Part shown: positions 44,350 through 54,719 of the stretch, one piece after another
How the letters are laid out: each line of letters starts with the position of its first letter
How positions within the stretch are numbered: the first letter of the stretch is position 1
From: Micrasema longulum
Lineage: Eukaryota > Arthropoda > Insecta > Trichoptera > Brachycentridae
Assembly: GCA_022494885.1 (NCBI GenBank)
Contig: JAGVSM010001282.1
Location: 62,001-126,000 of the forward strand
Direction of reading: 5' to 3'
Length of the DNA: 64,000 nucleotides
The notes under the pieces: generated by a model
What the model was told of the DNA's origin: nothing
What the model saw: only the letters and a program-made list of their open reading frames with translations
Database searches by the model: none
Position numbers and translations under genes: made by a program

Positions 44350-44755
44350 GTTATTATCTAGATGTTTATTTTTTGGGTGATACCGTGTGTGTTGGATTTG
44401 TTCCGACGTTTTGGCTACTATTGCAGGATAAACTGTGCCATCTTCAGAAAAAGGCGTGTATTTAAGTACTAGTAATTTGCACCATGTCGCAGTCGGCAGT
44501 TGGCACATTTTTATTCGTTTTTATAGTATGTAGAGCTGGGAAACATCGCTATAAAAATGTGTCTATAACCAACGAACAGAATGTGCCTACTGCCGACTGC
44601 AAGACGGTACAAATGACTAGTACTTTTACATGCTTTTTTCTACAAAAAATACAGTTTACCCTGAAAATGGCACAGTTTATCCTGCAATGATAGCCGAAGC
44701 GTCCGAACAAATTCAACACACAAGGTATCACCCAAAAAATAAACATATTGATAAC
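44350..44755. mobile_element. Large foldback with ribozyme-like motif
   Basis: Two arms of about 180-205 bp are inverted copies: TTATTTTTTGGGTGATACCG against AGGTATCACCCAAAAAATAAA, GGATAAACTGTGCCATCTTCAG against CTGAAAATGGCACAGTTTATCC, and CATGTCGCAGTCGGCAGTTGG against CTACTGCCGACTGCAAGACG. On the minus strand of the left arm a CTGAAGA box (44441-44447) is followed by TGGC...GCC and AAAACGTCGG. The right arm has CTGAAAA ... GCCGAAGCGTCCG. This spacing resembles the CUGANGA/GAAA core of hammerhead ribozymes known from Penelope-like element terminal repeats; each arm has a damaged core base. The two overlapping open frames are non-coding shadows. Confidence 0.6.
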
Positions 44756-44800
44756 AGTGACCGTGAAATCCTTTTATTATCTGTTTGTGAAATTTGTCTA

Positions 44801-45035
44801 AAGCTAGGGTTTCTTAGGACAGCGGTGCCCGTATCTTAACGGCCGTAGTGAACGGTGATGCGGTGGACAGCCGTCGTAGTGGTGACTAGAGAGTGGTTTT
44901 ATTTTTTAACGGTGATATCAACACCATTTTTATAGGAAACCACTCTCTAGTCACCGTTACGACGGCTGTCAACCGCATTAATGTTCACTACGGCCGTTAA
45001 AATACGGGCACCGCTGTCCTAGGAAACCCGAGCTT
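44801..45035. mobile_element. 235-bp palindromic MITE
   Basis: Inverted ends AAGCTAGGGTTTCTTAGGAC and GTCCTAGGAAACCCGAGCTT, with arms continuing inward (CGGTGCCCGTATCTTAACGG against GTTAAAATACGGGCACCG; CACTCTCTAGTCACC against GGTGACTAGAGAGTG). GC-rich arms, loop of about 45 bp. No coding capacity. Confidence 0.85.
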
Positions 45036-45164
45036 AACGGATATATTTACACAACTCGAAATATAGACTACGTCAGATTTTTACGGCAAAATGTGGCATT
45101 TCTTTTAAATATTTAATCAGATTCTTTCGTTCTTCAGGCCTCGGTATATTTTTTTTTATTTTTT

Positions 45165-45420
45165 TATTTTATTTTATTAGGTAATTCAACAAAGATACAT
45201 ACTAGAAAAGATACAATTTAAAGCATTCGTCGAAATAATTTAACATGCATATTTTCAATTATAGAATTACACAAAATAGATTTATACGTTAAGTTGTAAT
45301 ACATATTTTTTTATATTTTTGTTTATACAGGATACAACGCAATAAAAAATAAGTTGTACGTGTGTACTTATGGAATAAGATTTATTCCTAAGAGGTGGAT
45401 AAATAATTTTCAATCAATAA
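45165..45420 (-). mobile_element. LINE family b 3' end, minus copy
   Basis: Minus strand: AGGAATAAATCTTATTCCATA, AGTACACACGTACAACTTATT, then TAGTATGTATCTTTGTTGAA and TTACCTAATAAAATAAAATAAA. This matches the tails of 12515-13360 and 15210-15577. Confidence 0.65.
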
Positions 45421-45424
45421 TGTA

Positions 45425-48390
45425 TATATAATTTATATAAAATAATAGTCTATAATGTAAACACTATTATAATAATAAAAATACGTTTATAGTTTTATTC
45501 CACTTTTATTTATATTTTTTTTTACTAGTGACATGGTTTCGTCGTGAGATCGTGAGTCAAACTGGTAGAAAAACTCAATATATTAAATACTAGTAGTTTG
45601 TGAGTCAAAAACATCTTCGTCTACCCTATGTTTGAGTACTTTAGCTGGTTTAAAAAATATAAAAGGGGGGATTACGTCGTAAACTAGTTGGTATTCCAAT
45701 ATCACCCATTCACACTCGTCCCCCACAACGCTGGGTTAAGTAAAGTAGCCTTTCACCGTCCCATGAAGTACACGTGAATTAAATTGTTCTTAAATTATGA
45801 AATGTATGACATATTGTGTGTTCTAAAGTGCCATAGAGTTGGTTCGGGCATTCACAGTGCCAAAATGAGAACGAGGAAGTTCAGTGCTACGGGAAATTAG
45901 ATATAATTTTTTTTCTAGCACGCAGTAAAAATTAGAGCATTTAACGTTTTTAATAAAAAATAACTCATTTTGAACGTCACAGGTTCACGTGTTCACCAAT
46001 CAATTATAGCGTTGTATGCGTTGTGATAGATTTCCGGTCTCCAGGCAGTCATGTTTTTCGACGTTTAGCGTGTTTTGATGGGTACGGGGCTCTACTTTTT
46101 AATATCAGAAAAACTCACCGACTTGAACTCGTTAAATCGCAAGGGGTATAGTTTACAAATAACAAAACTGAATAATAGCAATGATAAAACGATACATAAA
46201 AAAAAAGGATTATTTTAATAGTTTAATTACAAACTTTTTTTTTAAACCACTCACTTTCTCACTCACTACAGTTCAGGCAGCAAAACTTTTGACATATTTC
46301 AATAGTGTTGTGACAGTCTTTTTCCTTTCGACTTTCGATATCGATTTTTCAATTTTGAATAATTTTTTTTGAGATCGGGTGAATAGAAACGAATTTTTGT
46401 ATTTACGACTAAACAAATAAATACTAATTATAAATAAAACCGTTAAATTAAAACATAAAAACAGTTTACTTATTTGATTATTTTGGTCACTCAACAGGAA
46501 TACATAAATCAAGGTAAGACAAAATAATACAAGATAAAAAGTTATAATATACCTCTTACAATAATTATAGGACGACAAAGATAGTAACAGAAATCTATAT
46601 ACAATTATAGTAAAAGCAATAATGGTTTTATTTAGATTAACTGGGGAGTGTTATCTTTTAATATGCTTACTGGATCATATAATGACAATCGCGAGTGAAA
46701 TAGTCTTTTTTTAAGGTATTGTAACGTATATATTTCATCTTGCCCCGTTTTTAAGCACCGCGCAAATGCTTACATTTCCGACAATATATTTTGTAGTGTC
46801 GGTAAACATTGGCCCGTAATCTGGCAACGAAATGTTTGAAACGGATCATTTGTTAAAAATATAACGGAGAAGGCACTTTGAAATCCCATTTTAAAAAGTC
46901 CGCGATCGCCCGCCCAGAAAAATGTATTTGCTCAAAAATGGAAGCGTCAATGAAGATGTAAGTACAATTCATTTAAATCTATTACACCTGCTTATCCCTT
47001 CAAAATGGTCAGAGAACAAAGTCCAATCTTGTATTTTTCAAAACTCCCTTTTTATTTTGTATTGTCAATTTTAATGGGATAAAAACGATATTAACAATTG
47101 ATTATCGATTACATCTGTTTAAATCTTGATAATCTATATCAATTTGATACTTATTCAACCCAATGTGGTGTTTAACATCCACGATTTATTAGTTGAAGCG
47201 TGTATTACGTGCGGTGTTTTAACATAAAATGGCCGAAATACAAGAATAAAAATTCACCTGGACTTGGACAATACAGCATTTGTTTCCTACACTTAACTGT
47301 CAATATTTACAGAATTTCATCAGTATTCATCAGTATCTTTTAAATTTGGCCTTTTTTATCGGTATTTAAGTTGTTAATCAAAAAACTCCAGCAACCTTTA
47401 TCTTCTATTTCAATGGAAACGTAACAATGATTTAACTTTAAACTTTTTTAATTTAACTATTTTAGTCCGACAGGCCCTAAGTGGATTTCAAACATAACGG
47501 TTTTATTACTTGAAATACCAAATATCTTCATACAACGGCTCCATTATTATAGTAACACAAAAGAGAGTTGCCAAAAACTGTTGATTAATAAAAATAAAAA
47601 ATAATAAGTAAATAAAATAATGGCACCAAATTTCATTTTCACTAAAGTAAAATGCTACAAAATGGTTTTATACAAAAATAACTTTGATCTCTATTATTTT
47701 TAATAGATATTTAATTATATTTTATTTTAAAATATGCGATATTTTCGTAAACTATTTGTATTATTACTTATTTACAGAGTTATTTAGTTCATAAAATTAT
47801 GTTTTAGTTCTTATTATGAACAATCAACATATAATAGTTAAATTCACATTATTATTAAGTAATATTTCTTTCAATTTTAATTTTAAGTTTATTCCCATAA
47901 TATAAAATCATAATTGATAAGCCTTACTTGCATTTGTATAATATTAGGTACATAAGAATTTGTTTAGTCTCCTATTAGTCTGACGATATCGGTCACTATC
48001 GACGTGACAAAACCCGGTCACCGGTGAAAATTATAAATTAAATGGAAATAACTAAGTACATTTAGTATTTTTATTTTTATAATCATAAATAATTCACCAA
48101 CAGAATGCAGAATGCGACCATTTTGAGTACTAACTAAAACATTTAACATCACCGCGGTTTATAAAGCGTTAAAGCAACACAGAGCGTTGTAAACCCGGAT
48201 TGTTAATAATTAATTAATTCATAGGTTGTCCTCGACCTGAAATATTATTTCATGTTGACCTAGTCAAAAATTCAACCTGGGGCCGCATGCAAAGTAGCTC
48301 AATTGCAAACAAAGCCATTGAAATATCACAAATTGGTTAAATGTTTTTGTTTAAAATATGACGATAATAGGGTTCGTTTCCTAACCCTGC
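45425..48390. other. No gene seen
   Basis: Nearly 3 kb of AT-rich sequence without a recognised element. The 101-codon minus frame at 46273-46578 starts with Met and is rich in hydrophobic residues, but its composition follows the AT bias and nothing in it resembles a known family. Confidence 0.4.
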
Positions 48391-48395
48391 TGCGC

Positions 48396-48482
48396 TGTCC
48401 CACTAAATACGGGACACTGGTGAATAGGTTCTGAACTCGGACAAAGGATATGAATAATCTATTATATTTGTATGTAGTGATA
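48396..48482 (+). repeat. Dispersed repeat K, copy 1
   Basis: GCGCTGTCCCAC ... CACTGGTGAATAGGTTCTGAAC, then CGGACAAAGGATATGAATAATC, aligns with 49447-49530 in direct orientation, about 1.05 kb apart. Confidence 0.5.
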
Positions 48483-48489
48483 GGAGAGA

Positions 48490-49440
48490 TGGAAATTATT
48501 GCTATTTTTACTTAAATTTCGTTAACTTTTGGAATAAATTACTTTAGCACGCAAAATGCTATTTTTAAAAATTATTTAAAAAAAAAAAACTACATTTAAA
48601 TTCCCGCCACCGTACCGCACATACCGGTATCCACCGTGCATACGTATTGTTTTTTGAGGATCAATCTTTATAAACTGTATAAAAATATATTTATTTCGCC
48701 GCATTCTCGTTTTTTGGACAAATCATTGATGCGTGCCTAATTTTTTATGTTAAATTGCTATTACGTGTTTTGCTGGTAAGTTTTTTCTATTGGTCAAAAA
48801 TTTACGATCTTGGTCATCTCGGATGCAATTTAAATGTTAACTCGGTAATTAGATGACAGTTTTAATAAATATTTCAGTAAATACACATATAAAAAAATCG
48901 ACAGTAATATTTAAAAAGGTAATTAATTATTGAAAACCAGACAAGACACAAAAAAAAATAGTTTGTAGATTGAATCAAAGTCTTATTTCAGCTCTCCTGA
49001 ACATTTTCCCTTTTGCCATTTGAACACCGAACCACCACAATAAATACAAATACAAGCCCGTATTTGATTACATTTATTATGTTTATCAGTTGATAACACT
49101 ATTTCAAATTAGCTATGATGTCACATTAGTCCACATATAATACAAGACTTGATTATCTGTCATATTTTGAAAAAAATATGAAGTCGTATTTTGCTATAAC
49201 AGACCTAAATTGTACGATTATTTTTATAAATTATTGCGAAAAATGGATTAGTAAACAGCACACAATAAGTTTCTGTTAAATGTTTGCTTTTAAATAACTG
49301 TATTTCTAAAGATCTCGAATTTTACTTAATGTGAGGCGATGTTATAGCACCGTTTGCAGTCGGATTTTTTAGCAGTTTTTAACAGTTTATTAATTCGCGA
49401 TGCTAATTATTTCAACATTACGTTAAATTCTGGACAGTTT
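48490..49440. other. No gene seen
   Basis: AT-rich; lies between the two repeat K copies and could be part of one repeat unit. Confidence 0.3.
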
Positions 49441-49446
49441 AACACA

Positions 49447-49530
49447 GGACAGCGGGACGGAGAATAGGTCTCGAGCCCGGACAATGAGCATGAATAATCC
49501 ATTTTACCTGTATATGTATATTGTATGTAT
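49447..49530 (+). repeat. Dispersed repeat K, copy 2
   Basis: GGACAGCGGGACGGAGAATAGG, TCTCGAGCCCGGACAATGAGC and ATGAATAATCCATTTTACC match copy 1. Confidence 0.5.
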
Positions 49531-49973
49531 ACACACATCTTGTATGTAATTCTACATGCCTACACTACAGTAAGAACAGTGTACGCGTGAGCACGGGACA
49601 ACCCTTCTGTCGTATTTTCGTAATATTCCCTTTTAAATTAGCCACCTTTGTAAAACGCTCACTGTGGTTACCTTTGTACACGGTTCATGACATTAAAATT
49701 GTAATGTTTCGAAGAGAACGAAACTTTGGATGAGAATAAACTATAGCGTTATTTCATGTTTTTTCAATTTATTATAGCTTTTACCATCCTGCAGTTATAT
49801 TAGCCAGAAACAAAACATAGGTTAAACATTTACAAATGTTAAAAGAGAGCAAAATAATATTACAGAAAATAAAACAAAGAAATCGGATTAGACCTTAAGT
49901 AAAAATATATCACTGGCTAATAGAGCCGCCCATAGGGACAAAACCCGTTTTATGATTATCAACTACAAAGTTT

Positions 49974-50226
49974 ATCATCATCATTCCCTTTCCGCACCTA
50001 ATGGTGCATAGGGCAGTGCATTGGTACACCAATCGTAGCTTATCTTGTGCATTTTTGTTACATAATGACCAGACTTACGCTTCAGGCTCCAGTCCTGGGA
50101 CAATGAAATATTCTAGTGTAAAAACACCTTTTTTAAAATAATATTTCAAATCAACCATGTCGGGAATCGAACCCGAGACCTCTTGCATGGTAGGCAAATG
50201 CACTGACCATTACACCACGAGGCCGA
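49974..50226 (-). mobile_element. SINE1, full length
   Basis: Minus strand: GTCGGCCTCGTGGTGTAATGG (box A), CGGGTTCGATTCCCGAC (box B), ACTAGAATATTTCATTGTCCC, GAGCCTGAAGCGTAAGTCTGG, CTACGATTGGTGTACCAATG and the tail GGTGCGGAAAGGGAATGATG. One of the best-preserved heads in the window. Confidence 0.9.
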
Positions 50227-50269
50227 CAATTACAAAATTATCCACAGTTCACCGAAATATATTTTTTTT

Positions 50270-50455
50270 TTTGGTAAAAAGAAATATTTGCGTCCCTATG
50301 ATTTACCCAAATATTTCATTTTGAGGGTCATTTTCAACGAGTTGTAAATAACTCACTATTAGAAAATGTAATCGAGTTGGGGTAGAGTGGGATTTGAACT
50401 ACGGACCTTTAATCCGCGATTCCGAGACACTAGCCACAGGACCACAACCCGATAT
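50270..50455 (-). mobile_element. SINE2 (tRNA-derived)
   Basis: Minus strand: ATCGGGTTGTGGTCCTGTGG, box A GTGGCTAGTGTCTCGG, box B GTAGTTCAAATCCCACTCTACC, then CGATTACATTTTCTAATAGTG and the end block AATGAAATATTTGGGTAAATC, CATAGGGACGCAAATATTT. It directly precedes the SINE1 copy. Confidence 0.8.
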
Positions 50456-50549
50456 CTAGTTTAATATGAAGGCGAGTAAACACTGGTATTAACATTTGCG
50501 ACGCATTTTTTAAATAATATATTCACTCCACTTTCCTAGTTTAGTTTAG

Positions 50550-51500
50550 TATATTCTGTACAATGGATTGATTGAATCGATTTTAAACGTCAATAATTTA
50601 TAACTGTATAATAAAATTAAGCAATTAGTAAATAAAACTCAACAAACGAATGAATTCAAATCTACAACACAATAAAAATCAACAAACTAAATCAATAAAC
50701 ACAAATCTAAGGCCAAGCTGTCGTGTCCTGCAAATAATTTTCGACTGTATAGTAGCTCTTTCCAAACAGCCTGAGCTTGACAAAATCCTTTTTTGTTTTT
50801 TTAGGAAAACATGAGTTTCAAGAGGTACCTTGTTGTAGAAGATCTAGATTTATTCTCGACCCAAAATAAGATCGACCTGCGTCCTCGCACTTAACACATT
50901 TGATCCCGATTAATCAATTGAATAAAATTAATTCATTAATTTCATTTCAATTTTTATTACATGCTCACAATCAAAAAAATTGAAGCAAATCATACATTTA
51001 ATGATGGTGATAATAAAAATGGTTATAGTATAAGAATATAAATACCTATATAATTTTATGTGGCATCAGATTTATCAAATTTGTTAAGGAATTGATCCAT
51101 AATTGAAAATATCTTCATTGTCACTAAAAAATAACAAATCTTCCTCAAATGACCCACTTGAAACATTGAAAGCCAATGAATCATCATTTTTATTCTCGAG
51201 TTCATCAACAATATGATCGAAATTCCAATTTTTTTGCTCAATACTCGATACCAATCATATGTCCAACGAAATTATTCCAAGGGTCTTGTGTAACCCTTTC
51301 AATACCTTCTTGCATAAGTGTTCTCACATCAGTTATATTGAAAGTGGTTTTGTTAATTTATACGTGGTGTTTTACCATTGACCACACCAATTAAATTGGG
51401 TTTAATTAACAATGATAGGCGGGTAATCGAAGCACAGTTTTATTTGCTTCGTTTGCAGTGACATCTACCACATACTTGTCATATGCCATTTAATAATACC
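50550..51500. other. No gene seen
   Basis: AT-rich; short overlapping frames at 51056-51394 are not recognisable. Confidence 0.4.
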
Positions 51501-51509
51501 ACCTTTTTT

Positions 51510-51905
51510 TCATTGTTTATTTAGAAGCTTGTCCAATTTGACAAAGTGATATGGGGCATTATCCATAACTATGCGATTAAGGGTCAAAACCTCCAACGGT
51601 CATTATTTATAAGGGACCTAGGTGTCTACCATGATAGAAAATTATTTTTCGGCACCCATGTTGATAACATCATAAAAAAAGACTTCACGTGCGCTTGGCT
51701 TTTTGTGATGCGTAGCTCTACTTCGTTCACCATGGCAAAGGCACTCAAAATCCTTTACTGTACATTTGTGCGAAGCACCTTGGAATATGCATCACACATA
51801 TTTAATCCTATGTACAATGTGCTTAAATCAAGCATTGAAAATATACAAAAGAAATTTGTCGGGTACGTATGTTTCCGGTTGAAACTTGATTCTAAATCCT
51901 GGTGA
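51510..51905 (+). mobile_element. LINE (Jockey-like) RT fragment
   Basis: The 119-codon frame holds LFIRDLGVYHDRKLFFGTHV, then SFTMAKALKILYCTFVRSTL and EYASHIFNPMYN, followed by IENIQKKFVGYV. These are the RDLGVxxD and RSxLEYASxxWxPxY motifs after the RT catalytic site. Truncated at both ends, so it is not a normal LINE 3' end. Confidence 0.75.
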
Positions 51906-51909
51906 AGAA

Positions 51910-52535
51910 AAATAAGGTAATATGTTTTGCCTATTTGAATGTATTTATTGGTTTATTTAGTCGAGCCTTTTTGGTATAAATTATAGTATTTATCAAAATA
52001 GATAAAAGCAATATCTTTCAACCAATCAAATCAGATTAGTTTCAATTGTTGATGATTTGTATTTTTCTTGTTTATTTCATGTATACATGTTTGTATATAT
52101 TTATAATTGCTTTTTGTGGGTACACAGGACTTGTGCATAAATGTAAGCATGTAAGTACTCAGTACTCTCACCGTAAAATTGCTATCACAAAATGGATTAT
52201 GTAGGTTGGTTGCGCACAGATTGATGAGTGGATCAGGTCAAATTCCTAAAATAAAAATAAAATATTGTTAAGATTTTATGGGATTTTTTATGTTTAATAT
52301 GTATTTAGGGCACGATTAAAAATAAAATTTTACGTTGTTTTTAATGTAAAAAAGAAATTAATTAATCTACGTTAACGCCTGTATTATATTACGTCAAAAC
52401 ATATAACTAAAAAAAACTGTAGTAATGGTTTGAATATGAGACCGAATAAAATGTTGCAATATGTGTAAGGAGACATGAAGAGGATCCAGGAAAACGGATG
52501 AAAAAAAAAAGGAGAATTAGGTTTCTAAGGATATA
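51910..52535. other. No gene seen
   Basis: AT-rich, nothing recognised. Confidence 0.4.
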
Positions 52536-52540
52536 AAATA

Positions 52541-52754
52541 ATAATCAACATTCCCTTTCCATACCTAATGGTGCATAGGGCACTGCATTAGTACACCAAT
52601 CGCAGCGTATCTTAATTTTGAAAAAAAACGGTAAAGGTGAGATGATCAGTCTTACGTTTTAGATACCAGTGCAGGGACTATAAAATATTCTGGTGTAAAA
52701 ACAACATTTTCAATAAATATTTCAAATCACCCATATCGAGAATCGAACCCGATA
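52541..52754 (-). mobile_element. SINE1 lacking box A
   Basis: Minus strand: starts within the head at ATCGGGTTCGATTCTCGATATGG, continues through ACCAGAATATTTTATAGTCCC and GATTGGTGTACTAATGCAGTGCC to GGAAAGGGAATGTTGATT. 5'-truncated after box A. Confidence 0.75.
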
Positions 52755-52759
52755 ATTAA

Positions 52760-53490
52760 TAAAATAATTAATATCTTTATGCTTTTTTACTTACTAACAT
52801 ACTTTGTTATGTTTTTTTTTTATATAAAGCCTTATAAGGTGTAAGTATACCTATCTAAAACTAAAGTAAATGTACCCACATTGTATGATCCTGTTAAATA
52901 TACGAAGCAATATATAGTTTACCCTAAACACGAGTCATAGCAATCAGCGATAGAACAATAATTCGTGTGACGTGCTCGTCTATATGTGGTTGGTTCTACA
53001 TTTGCACCCCTTCCGGTTGCCATTGTCATTCATTCCTTTGCCACTGTCCGGGTGCAGAAAACTGCTGCCGTTCAAAGTAATTATTTTTCTTTTGAACCCT
53101 GAGCTTGTCCCGTAACAAAGAAATACGTACAATGTAACATACTCCTTTCTCTGCACCCATCTGAAATTTAACAGCTGTTTGAGTTATACTCGTACATACA
53201 TAATATGCGGTAGTCCAATATGCAATATTTACAAATGCAAATTCATATGCGAGCATCACCCATATTACGATGGGAATTTCATAGTCATCATAAATTATCC
53301 ATAAAGTTAAAATTACTGAACTTTCTGTATGAATGATTGAATAGGCATATGTTTTTTAAAACACGTTTCATCATTATTCCATGTCCACTCCTTAGTTGGA
53401 TAATATTGTATACACAAAGAGCCTCCATGCATTGACGGAAAACAAAAAAACAGAAAACACTACATTTAGCTTAATCTAACATAACTACTT
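52760..53490. other. No gene seen
   Basis: A 77-codon minus frame at 53026-53259 lies in a slightly GC-richer patch but has no recognisable family features. Confidence 0.35.
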
Positions 53491-53494
53491 GCCC

Positions 53495-53850
53495 AAATGA
53501 AATCATTGAAACCATTAATCTACTGCAAGCATTAAATTCATCAGGTCCTGGTGGTATTGGTTCTGTTCTGCTTCAGCATTTAAATTAACTATTGCACAGC
53601 CACTCTCTTATATTTTTAACCTTAGCTTTAGTTCTGGCGCATTCCCTTCTTCCTTAAAAAAGCAATTGTAATTTCCATTCATAAAAAAGGAGACAGAGTA
53701 GATATTGCCAACTATCGACAAATATCATTACTTCACACAATCTCTAAAATTATAGAAAAAAAGTTAAAAAAAGAATTTCAGAATACATCGACATCGATAA
53801 TATTCTATCAGCAAATCAGTACGGATTTCAAAAAGGAATAGGTACAGATA
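53495..53850 (+). mobile_element. LINE RT N-terminal fragment
   Basis: With frameshifts the plus strand reads ETINLLQALNSSGPGGIGSV, PLSYIFNLSFSSGAFPSSLK, AIVISIHKKGDRVDIANYRQ, ISLLHTISKIIEK and ISANQYGFQKGIGTD. These are RT blocks 0-2 (K(S)xGxDGI, the PxFKKGD(x)xxxxNYRPIS motif and Q(Y/H)GF(x)KGxST). The downstream YxDD half is absent, the reverse of normal 5' truncation. Confidence 0.75.
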
Positions 53851-53870
53851 TGCCAATCTCTGGTATAACC

Positions 53871-53976
53871 TTAATATACTCTAAGGGTATAACAGATCTT
53901 AGAGTTTATACGTCTCTACGATCTTAGAGTCTTAGATCTTAGAGTATATACATCTACTACTCTAAGTAACTGATCT
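53871..53976. repeat. Cluster of CTTAGAG/CTCTAAG palindromic units
   Basis: ATACTCTAAGG, GATCTTAGAGTTTATAC, GATCTTAGAGTCTTAGATCTTAGAG followed by TATATACATC, and TACTCTAAG occur within ~100 bp. A clean 30-bp palindrome of the same kind lies at 59473-59502. It starts directly after the truncated RT fragment. Confidence 0.6.
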
Positions 53977-54022
53977 TATTTCTAAATATGTAGACTCCGG
54001 CAAGAAATGTCTTTCAATTTTC

Positions 54023-54130
54023 AGAGGTCTCGGGGTCGATTCCCGACATGGTTGATATGAAATATTATTTGAAAGGGTGTTTTTACACTAGAATATTTCA
54101 TAGTCCCTGGACTGGCACCTGAAGCGTTAG
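54023..54130 (+). mobile_element. SINE1 fragment (box B and body)
   Basis: AGAGGTCTCGGGGTCGATTCC ... ACTAGAATATTTCATAGTCCC then GGCACCTGAAGCGTTAG, cut off before the distal body. It abuts the right arm of the inverted duplication. Confidence 0.75.
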
Positions 54131-54225
54131 GCGAAAAAACTAGGTAAGTGGAGTAAATATATTATTAAAAAAATGCGTCGCAAATGTTAACACTGGTGTG
54201 TTTACTCGCCTTCATATTAAACTAG

Positions 54226-54410
54226 ATATCGGGTTGTGGTCCTGTGGCTAGTGTCTCGGAGTCACGAACTAAAGGTCCGTAGTTCAAATCCCACTCTACC
54301 CCAACTCGATTACATTTTCTAATAGTGAATTATTTACAACTCGTTGAAAATGGCCCTCAAAATGAAATATTTGGGTAAATCATAGGGACGCAAATATTTA
54401 TTTTTACTAA
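54226..54410 (+). mobile_element. SINE2 (tRNA-derived)
   Basis: Head ATCGGGTTGTGGTCCTGTGG, box A GTGGCTAGTGTCTCGG, box B TAGTTCAAATCCCACTCTACC, body CTCGATTACATTTTCTAATAG, end block AATGAAATATTTGGGTAAATC then GGGACGCAAATATTTATTTTT. The box spacing fits a tRNA, but no acceptor stem forms. Confidence 0.8.
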
Positions 54411-54454
54411 AAAAATAAAATATTTCTGTGAACTGTGGCTAATTTTGTAATTGT

Positions 54455-54715
54455 CGGCCTCGTGGTGTAATGGTCAGTGCATTTGCCTACCATGCAAGAG
54501 ATGTCGGGTTCGATTCCCGACATGGTTGATATGAAATATTATTGAAAAAAGGGTATTTTTACACTAGAATATTTCATAGTCCTTGGACTGGCGCCTGGAG
54601 CGTTAGACTGATCATCTTACATTCATGTAACAAAAATGATCAAGATACGCTGCGATTGGTGTACCAATGCAGTGCCCTATGCACCATTAGGTGCGGAAAG
54701 GGAATGATGATGGTG
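54455..54715 (+). mobile_element. SINE1, full length
   Basis: Head CGGCCTCGTGGTGTAATGG with box B GGGTTCGATTCCCGACATGG, ACACTAGAATATTTCATAGTCC, GGCGCCTGGAGCGTTAGAC, ATACGCTGCGATTGGTGTAC, TGCACCATTAGGTGCGGAAA and a GGAATGATGATGG tail. Best reference copy for the family. Confidence 0.9.
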
Positions 54716-54719
54716 AAAA

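Larger units (their letters stand above)
49974..50545 (-). repeat. Inverted duplication, left arm
   Basis: About 572 bp whose reverse complement aligns with 54138-54716 at roughly nine bases in ten with few gaps. In the minus direction it contains a 5' flank (ACTAGGAAAGTGGAGTGAAT ... GCGTCGCAAATGTTAATACC), a SINE2 copy and a SINE1 copy, and ends exactly at the SINE1 tail. The arms are separated by about 3.6 kb of unrelated sequence. Confidence 0.85.
54138..54716 (+). repeat. Inverted duplication, right arm
   Basis: Reverse complement of 49974-50545 with scattered substitutions: flank ACTAGGTAAGTGGAGTAAAT ... GCGTCGCAAATGTTAACACTGG, SINE2, linker TGAACTGTGGCTAATTTTG, SINE1. It ends at the SINE1 tail, where a LINE-like repeat (family d) follows. 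Confidence 0.85.

Noticed and set aside
44305..44839. Two similar open frames on opposite strands (VYPA...SEQIQHTRYHPKNKH) as a duplicated gene
   Set aside because: The similarity arises because the two arms of the foldback are inverted copies; the frames overlap the hairpin and have no gene-like context.
46273..46578. 101-codon minus-strand open frame with a Met start and hydrophobic stretches, possible small membrane protein
   Set aside because: Amino-acid use follows the local AT bias, no conserved motif is visible, and there is no sign of splicing or a promoter. Too weak to call a gene.
54455..54540. tRNA gene suggested by box A and box B
   Set aside because: The head continues into a SINE body with many copies in the window, and the 5' and 3' ends do not form an acceptor stem.
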